Origin: Pseudonocardia halophobica
GTDB taxonomy: Bacteria; Actinomycetota; Actinomycetes; Mycobacteriales; Pseudonocardiaceae
Direction of reading: 5' to 3'
Length of the DNA: 64,000 bases
Assembly (NCBI RefSeq): GCF_027922425.1
Contig: NZ_BSFQ01000003.1
Location: forward strand, 310,001 to 374,000
Positions within the stretch are counted from its first letter, which is position 1. The number at the start of each line of letters is the position of its first letter. The position numbers and the translations under genes are program-made. Of this stretch, positions 60,424 through 64,000 are shown one piece after another. A model generated the notes under the pieces. That model was given only the letters and a program-made list of their open reading frames with translations, made no database searches and was not told where the DNA came from.

Positions 60424-61098
60424 GTGAGCGACGCCGTGAGCACCACCCTGTCCCCCACCCCGCGCAGCACCGTCGGCCGCCACCGCGAGCGCGGGGCCAC
60501 CGACCGGGCCGCGCTGTACGACGTCCTCGACCACGGCCTCGTCTGCCACCTCGCGCTGGTCCGTGACGGCGCCCCGGTCGTGCTGCCCACCGGCTACGGC
60601 CGCATCGGCGACACCCTCTACGTGCACGGGTCCTCCGGCGCGCGCTGGCTGCGCGAGGGCGGGGTCCCGGTGTGCGCGACCGTCACGCACCTCGACGGGA
60701 TCGTCTACGCCCGCTCGGCCTTCCACTTCTCGATGAACTACCGCAGCGCCGTCGCGCACGGCACCGCGCGGCTGGTCACCGCGGAGCCCGAGCGCACGGA
60801 CGCGCTGCGGGCGATCGTCGAGCACCTCGCGCCCGGCTCCTGGGACTACACGCGCCAACCCACCCGCCGCGAGCTGGCCGCCACGGCCGTGCTGGCGCTG
60901 GATCTCGACGAGGCCAGCGTGAAGATCCGCACCGGCCCGCCCGCCGACGACCCGGAGGACCTCTCGCCCGAGGTCTGGGCCGGCGTCGTCCCGCTGACCA
61001 GCACGTTAGGCACACCCCGGCCCGACCCGCACGTGCCCGCCGACGCCCCGATCCCCCCGCACGTCACCACCCGCACCGTGAGCGGCAACTGCCCCTAG
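60424..61098 (+). CDS. Pyridoxamine 5'-phosphate oxidase family protein
   Basis: A 224-residue split-barrel protein. RAALYDVLDHGLVCHLALVRDGAPVVLPTGYGRIGDTLYVHGSSGARWLREG and YARSAFHFSMNYRSAVAHGTARLV match the PNPOx-like group found opposite MocR regulators. It is larger than the small PPOX proteins elsewhere in the window. It might act on B6 vitamers, or be a flavin reductase; unproven. The last codons lie inside a palindrome that probably terminates transcription. Confidence 0.82.
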   Translation: MSDAVSTTLSPTPRSTVGRHRERGATDRAALYDVLDHGLVCHLALVRDGAPVVLPTGYGRIGDTLYVHGSSGARWLREGGVPVCATVTHLDGIVYARSAFHFSMNYRSAVAHGTARLVTAEPERTDALRAIVEHLAPGSWDYTRQPTRRELAATAVLALDLDEASVKIRTGPPADDPEDLSPEVWAGVVPLTSTLGTPRPDPHVPADAPIPPHVTTRTVSGNCP

Positions 61099-61117
61099 AG
61101 GGGCGGTCGGCACTCAC
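61078..61117 (+). repeat. Palindrome overlapping the stop codon, CGGCACTCACG core
   Basis: GTGAGCGGCAACTGCCCC (61078-61095) pairs at 14 of 18 positions with GGGGCGGTCGGCACTCAC (61100-61117). The stop codon TAG (61096-61098) lies in the loop. The right arm shares TCGGCACTCACGACCCC with 49808-49824. Confidence 0.55.
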
Positions 61118-61156
61118 GACCCCCGACGAGCTGCAGAAACCCGCCCCGCCGCGAGC

Positions 61157-61696
61157 TCAGCCCAGGCGGGCGGCGTGCGCCGCCACCGCCGCGCCCGTCC
61201 GGTCCGCGTCGCCCGTGGCCAGCAGGTCGAGCAGGGCGCCACGCAGGACGGCGAGCGCCTCGGTGGCGGCGGCCTCCGGCAGCACCCGGCCGAGCACCAC
61301 CAGCCAGTCCCGGACCGTGGCCTCGGCGAACCCCGCCCACGGCCCCCCCGGCTCGACGAGCGCGCGCCCGTACCCCTCGACCCACAGCCGCAGCAGGTCG
61401 CGGTGCGGGGGCGCGGCGAGCCACTCCCACAACGCCCGCAGCAGGCCGGGTGCATCGCCCTCGGGCAGGTCGGCGAGCAGGGCGAGCTCGGCGGTGCGGG
61501 CGCGCCCGAGCAGGGCCCGGACCAGCCCGTCCTTCGACCCGAAGAGGTAGAGCAGCACGCGCGGACTGCTCCCGACCTCGCGGGCGAGCGGGCGCAGCGA
61601 CAGGTCGGCGAGCCCGTGCCGCAGCACGTACGCGTACGCAGCCTCCAGCAGCTCCTCCCGCCGCGGCGAGCCCGCCCCTTGCCCTTCTCCGGTCAC
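61157..61696 (-). CDS. TetR family transcriptional regulator
   Basis: A 179-residue protein. The N-terminal HTH is RREELLEAAYAYVLRHGLADLSLRPLAREVGSSPRVLLYLFGSKDGLVRALL. The C-terminal ligand domain is Leu/Ala-rich helical with WEWLAAPPHRDLLRLWVEGYGRAL. GTG 61696 has AGGA 7 bases upstream; GTG 61711 is an alternative inside the operator. It is divergent from a GNAT gene with a perfect palindrome between them, so it probably represses both. Confidence 0.87.
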   Translation of the reverse strand: MTGEGQGAGSPRREELLEAAYAYVLRHGLADLSLRPLAREVGSSPRVLLYLFGSKDGLVRALLGRARTAELALLADLPEGDAPGLLRALWEWLAAPPHRDLLRLWVEGYGRALVEPGGPWAGFAEATVRDWLVVLGRVLPEAAATEALAVLRGALLDLLATGDADRTGAAVAAHAARLG

Positions 61697-61709
61697 CGCG
61701 CCATCCTGC

Positions 61710-61729
61710 ACTGAAACACTCGTTTCAGT
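61710..61729. promoter_or_regulatory. TetR operator
   Basis: ACTGAAACACTCGTTTCAGT, 8 perfect base pairs on each side of ACTC, between the divergent TetR and GNAT starts. The half-site AAAC...GTTT is typical for TetR-family sites. Confidence 0.7.
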
Positions 61730-61741
61730 CGAGGAGGCGCG

Positions 61742-62251
61742 ATGGCCGAGATCGAGATCCGCGAGATCGGCAGGCCCGGCGACCTCGGGTGGGTCGTTGG
61801 TGCGCACGGGGAGCTGTACGCCGCGGAGTACGGCTGGGACACGAGCTTCGAGGCTCTCGTCGCGCGGATCGTGGCGGACTTCACCTCCGGTCCCCGGGAG
61901 CGCGGCTGGGTCGCCGAGCTCGACGGCCGCCGCGTCGGCTGCGTGCTGTGCGTGGCCGGCCCGGACCCGGACACCGCCGTGCTGCGGATCCTGCTCGTCC
62001 ACCCCGACGCCCGGGGGCACGGGCTCGGCCGCCGGCTCGTGGCCACCTGCGTCGACTTCGCGCGGGAGCAGGGCTACGCCACGCTGCGGCTCTGGACCAA
62101 CGACGTCCTCGACGCGGCGCGCCGCCTCTACCTCGACGCGGGCTTCCGGCTCGTCGCCGAGGAACCGCACCACAGTTTCGGCGCGGACCTGATCGGGCAG
62201 GACTACGTGCTGTCCCTGGGGCCCGGCGGCCACACCCGGGTGGTCACGTAA
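61742..62251 (+). CDS. GNAT family N-acetyltransferase
   Basis: A 169-residue GNAT protein. VLRILLVHPDARGHGLGRRLVATCVDFAREQGYATLRLWTNDVLDAARRLYLDAGFRLVAEEPHHSFG holds acetyl-CoA motif A (ARGHGLG) and the YLDAGF motif B; the ending ...GQDYVLSL is like the C-terminal domain that is fused to MarR regulators in other species. ATG 61742 has GAGGAGG upstream. It is likely controlled by the divergent TetR protein. Confidence 0.85.
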   Translation: MAEIEIREIGRPGDLGWVVGAHGELYAAEYGWDTSFEALVARIVADFTSGPRERGWVAELDGRRVGCVLCVAGPDPDTAVLRILLVHPDARGHGLGRRLVATCVDFAREQGYATLRLWTNDVLDAARRLYLDAGFRLVAEEPHHSFGADLIGQDYVLSLGPGGHTRVVT

Positions 62252-62262
62252 CCTCCGATCGT

Positions 62263-64000
62263 GTGAGCACGCCGCCCTATCCCGTGGCGCCCCGCCTCGC
62301 TCTCGTCGAGGAGCTCCACGGGCGCCCGGTCGCCGATCCGTACCGCTGGCTCGAGGATCCGGAGGACCCCCGGACCCGCGAGTGGTCGGCGGTGCAGGAC
62401 GAGCTCGCCCGCGGCCGGCTCGACGCCCTGCCCGGCCGCGAGGTCCTCGAGGCGCGGCTGCGCGATCTGCTCTCCGCCGGCTCGATCTCGGTGCCGCTCT
62501 GGCGGGCCGGGCGGGCGTTCTTCTCCCGCCGCGAGCCGGGCCAGGAGCACGCCGTGGTCCACGTCCGGGAGCCCGACGGGAGCGAGCGGGCCCTGCTCGA
62601 CCCCATCGCCCTCGACCCGACCGGCCTGACCACGCTCGACACCTGGGTGCCGGACCTGGAGGGCGAGCGGATCGCCTACCAGGTCTCGCACGGCGGCGAC
62701 GAGCAGTCGGTCCTCTCCCTGCTCGACGTCGCGACCGGCGAGGTCGTCGAGGGTCCCATCGACCGCTGCCGCTACTCGTCGGTGGCGTGGCTGCCCGGCG
62801 GCGCCGAGTTCGTCTACGTGCGCAAGGTCGCCCCCGGCGAGGTCGAGGACGGCGAGGAGGACTTCCACCGGCGTGTCTGGCGGCACCGCGTCGGCACCCC
62901 GGACACCGAGGACGAGCTGGTCACCGGCCCGGGCCTGTACGAGGACCACACCTACTACGGCGTGCGCGTGTCCCGCGACGGTCGCTGGCTGGTCGTGACC
63001 GCCAACGTCGGGACCGCCCGCCGCGACAGCGTGTGGATCACCGAGCTGAGCGACGGCAAGACCCCCGAGCTCGTCCCGATCCTCACCCAGGCGGACGACG
63101 TCCAGGCCACCTGCTGGGTCGAGCGCGACGGCCGCCTCTACATCCACACCACGGACGGGGCGCCGCGCTGGCGGCTCGCCGTCACCGACCCCGCCACGCC
63201 GCAGCGCGAGTACTGGCACGACCTGGTCCCCGAGGACCCCGGCTCGGTGCTGCAGGCCGTCCGCTGGCTCGAGCCCGCCCCGGGCACCGACGACGTGCCT
63301 CGACTCGTCGTCGCCCGGGCCCGGCACGCGGTCGCCGAGCTGGCCCTGCACGCCGTCGACGGCGCCCCGGTCGGGGAGATCCCGCTGCCGGGCACCGGCT
63401 CGCTCACCGGTCTCACGGTCGCGGACCGGGACACCCCGGACCGCTACGGGCAGGTCTGGATCGGCTGGACCGACCTCGTCACGCCGCCGCAGGTGCACCG
63501 GTACCAGCGGGGCACCACAGTGCTCGAGGCCACCGCGCCCGGCCAGGTCGAGCTGCCCGTCGTGCGCTCCGAGCTGCGCGAGTTCACCTCGAAGGACGGC
63601 ACCACCGTCCGGATGTTCGTGGTCACCCCGGGCGAGGGGGACGGTCCTTGGCCGGTCCTGATGACCGGGTACGGCGGCTTCTCGATCGCCCGCGAGCCGG
63701 CGTACACGTCGTCGGCGCTGGCGTGGGTCGCCTCGGGGGGCGCGTACGCGCTCGTCGGGCTGCGCGGCGGCAGCGAGGAGGGCGAGACCTGGCACCTCGC
63801 CGGCAACCGCGCGAACAAGCAGAACGTGTTCGACGACTTCCACGCGGCCGGCGAGGCCCTCGTCGCCGCGGGCACCACCACGCCCGCGCAGCTCGGCATC
63901 CAGGGCGGCTCGAACGGCGGGCTGCTCGTCGGCGCCGCGCTGACCCAGCGCCCGGACCTGTACGCCGCCGTCGTCTGCTCGGCGCCGCTGCTGGACATGG
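62263..64000 (+). CDS. Prolyl oligopeptidase family serine peptidase, C-terminus outside the window
   Basis: At least 579 residues, open to the window edge. The N-terminus (YPVAPRLALVEELHGRPVADPYRWLEDPEDPRTREW) is the classical POP opening. A beta-propeller region spans about 60-410. The alpha/beta-hydrolase domain starts with LMTGYGGFSIAREPAY and ends here just after the nucleophile elbow GGSNGGLL near residue 550. The catalytic Asp and His are beyond the window. It cleaves after proline in short peptides, in the cytoplasm or exported; I see no signal peptide. GTG 62263 lies 8 bases after TAACCT. Confidence 0.93.
   Translation, partial: MSTPPYPVAPRLALVEELHGRPVADPYRWLEDPEDPRTREWSAVQDELARGRLDALPGREVLEARLRDLLSAGSISVPLWRAGRAFFSRREPGQEHAVVHVREPDGSERALLDPIALDPTGLTTLDTWVPDLEGERIAYQVSHGGDEQSVLSLLDVATGEVVEGPIDRCRYSSVAWLPGGAEFVYVRKVAPGEVEDGEEDFHRRVWRHRVGTPDTEDELVTGPGLYEDHTYYGVRVSRDGRWLVVTANVGTARRDSVWITELSDGKTPELVPILTQADDVQATCWVERDGRLYIHTTDGAPRWRLAVTDPATPQREYWHDLVPEDPGSVLQAVRWLEPAPGTDDVPRLVVARARHAVAELALHAVDGAPVGEIPLPGTGSLTGLTVADRDTPDRYGQVWIGWTDLVTPPQVHRYQRGTTVLEATAPGQVELPVVRSELREFTSKDGTTVRMFVVTPGEGDGPWPVLMTGYGGFSIAREPAYTSSALAWVASGGAYALVGLRGGSEEGETWHLAGNRANKQNVFDDFHAAGEALVAAGTTTPAQLGIQGGSNGGLLVGAALTQRPDLYAAVVCSAPLLDM

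Overview
The window looks like a piece of chromosome from a high-G+C actinobacterium, most likely Pseudonocardia or a close relative in the Pseudonocardiaceae. The support is the extreme G+C, the many GTG starts, the actinobacterial synteny blocks (tig-clpP1-clpP2-clpX; valS-folC-DUF4233-ndk; rne with its DUF2344/TIGR03960 radical-SAM partners; thiL, AsnC-type protein, DUF3515, ddl), F420/PPOX-type oxidoreductases, Asp23 stress proteins and many leaderless gene starts. I saw no rRNA, tRNA, CRISPR array, insertion sequence or prophage. It reads as ordinary chromosome with accessory genes mixed in.

Layout. 1-6.8 kb: the 5' end of RNase E/G and its usual neighbours, split by a large degenerate flippase-like membrane protein and a GNAT. 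6.9-9.4 kb: a methyltransferase and a SARP-like regulator. 9.7-10.5 kb: a stand-alone DapA that is residue-for-residue proteobacterial in type. 10.8-15.9 kb: a membrane protein, an ABC-2 exporter operon, a GNAT, ndk, a DM13 protein and DUF4233. 15.9-20.8 kb: folC, valS and a papain-like protein. 21-24.6 kb: a PPOX enzyme, an oxalate/formate-type MFS carrier with its small subunit, and a divergent CoA-transferase. 24.7-29.3 kb: the Clp protease/trigger factor block with a ClgR box. 29.4-32.0 kb: an envelope-stress module (Asp23-like protein, CsbD, ECF sigma, anti-sigma/Asp23 fusion, Asp23), then a FhuF-like protein. 33.2-39.3 kb: glutamate synthase gltBD. 39.3-50.9 kb: cation efflux, F420 oxidoreductase, DedA, nucleotidyltransferase, flavin monooxygenase, Crp regulator, ABC1 kinase, two MFS carriers (one with a nonsense codon near its start) and a disordered repeat protein. 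51.0-54.2 kb: thiL, AsnC-type protein, DUF3515 and ddl. 54.3-64 kb: a PEP mutase/isocitrate lyase homologue, PPOX proteins, an MFS carrier fused to carboxypeptidase-regulatory repeats, a MocR regulator, a TetR/GNAT pair and a truncated prolyl oligopeptidase.

The points that most deserve follow-up are these. (1) The ECF sigma / zinc-anti-sigma-Asp23 fusion / Asp23 / CsbD module, with matching ECF-like promoters. (2) Two mini-ORFs that bridge valS-folC-DUF4233 with overlapping stop/start codons at all four joints. (3) A family of intergenic palindromes sharing the core CGGCACTYWCG, and a separate 22-nt-periodic CCGACTCGCG array. (4) A recurrent TANNNT-N6-8-RTG signature at twelve starts, which points to leaderless transcription and settles several start codons. 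(5) The degenerate PAP2/kinase/flippase protein.
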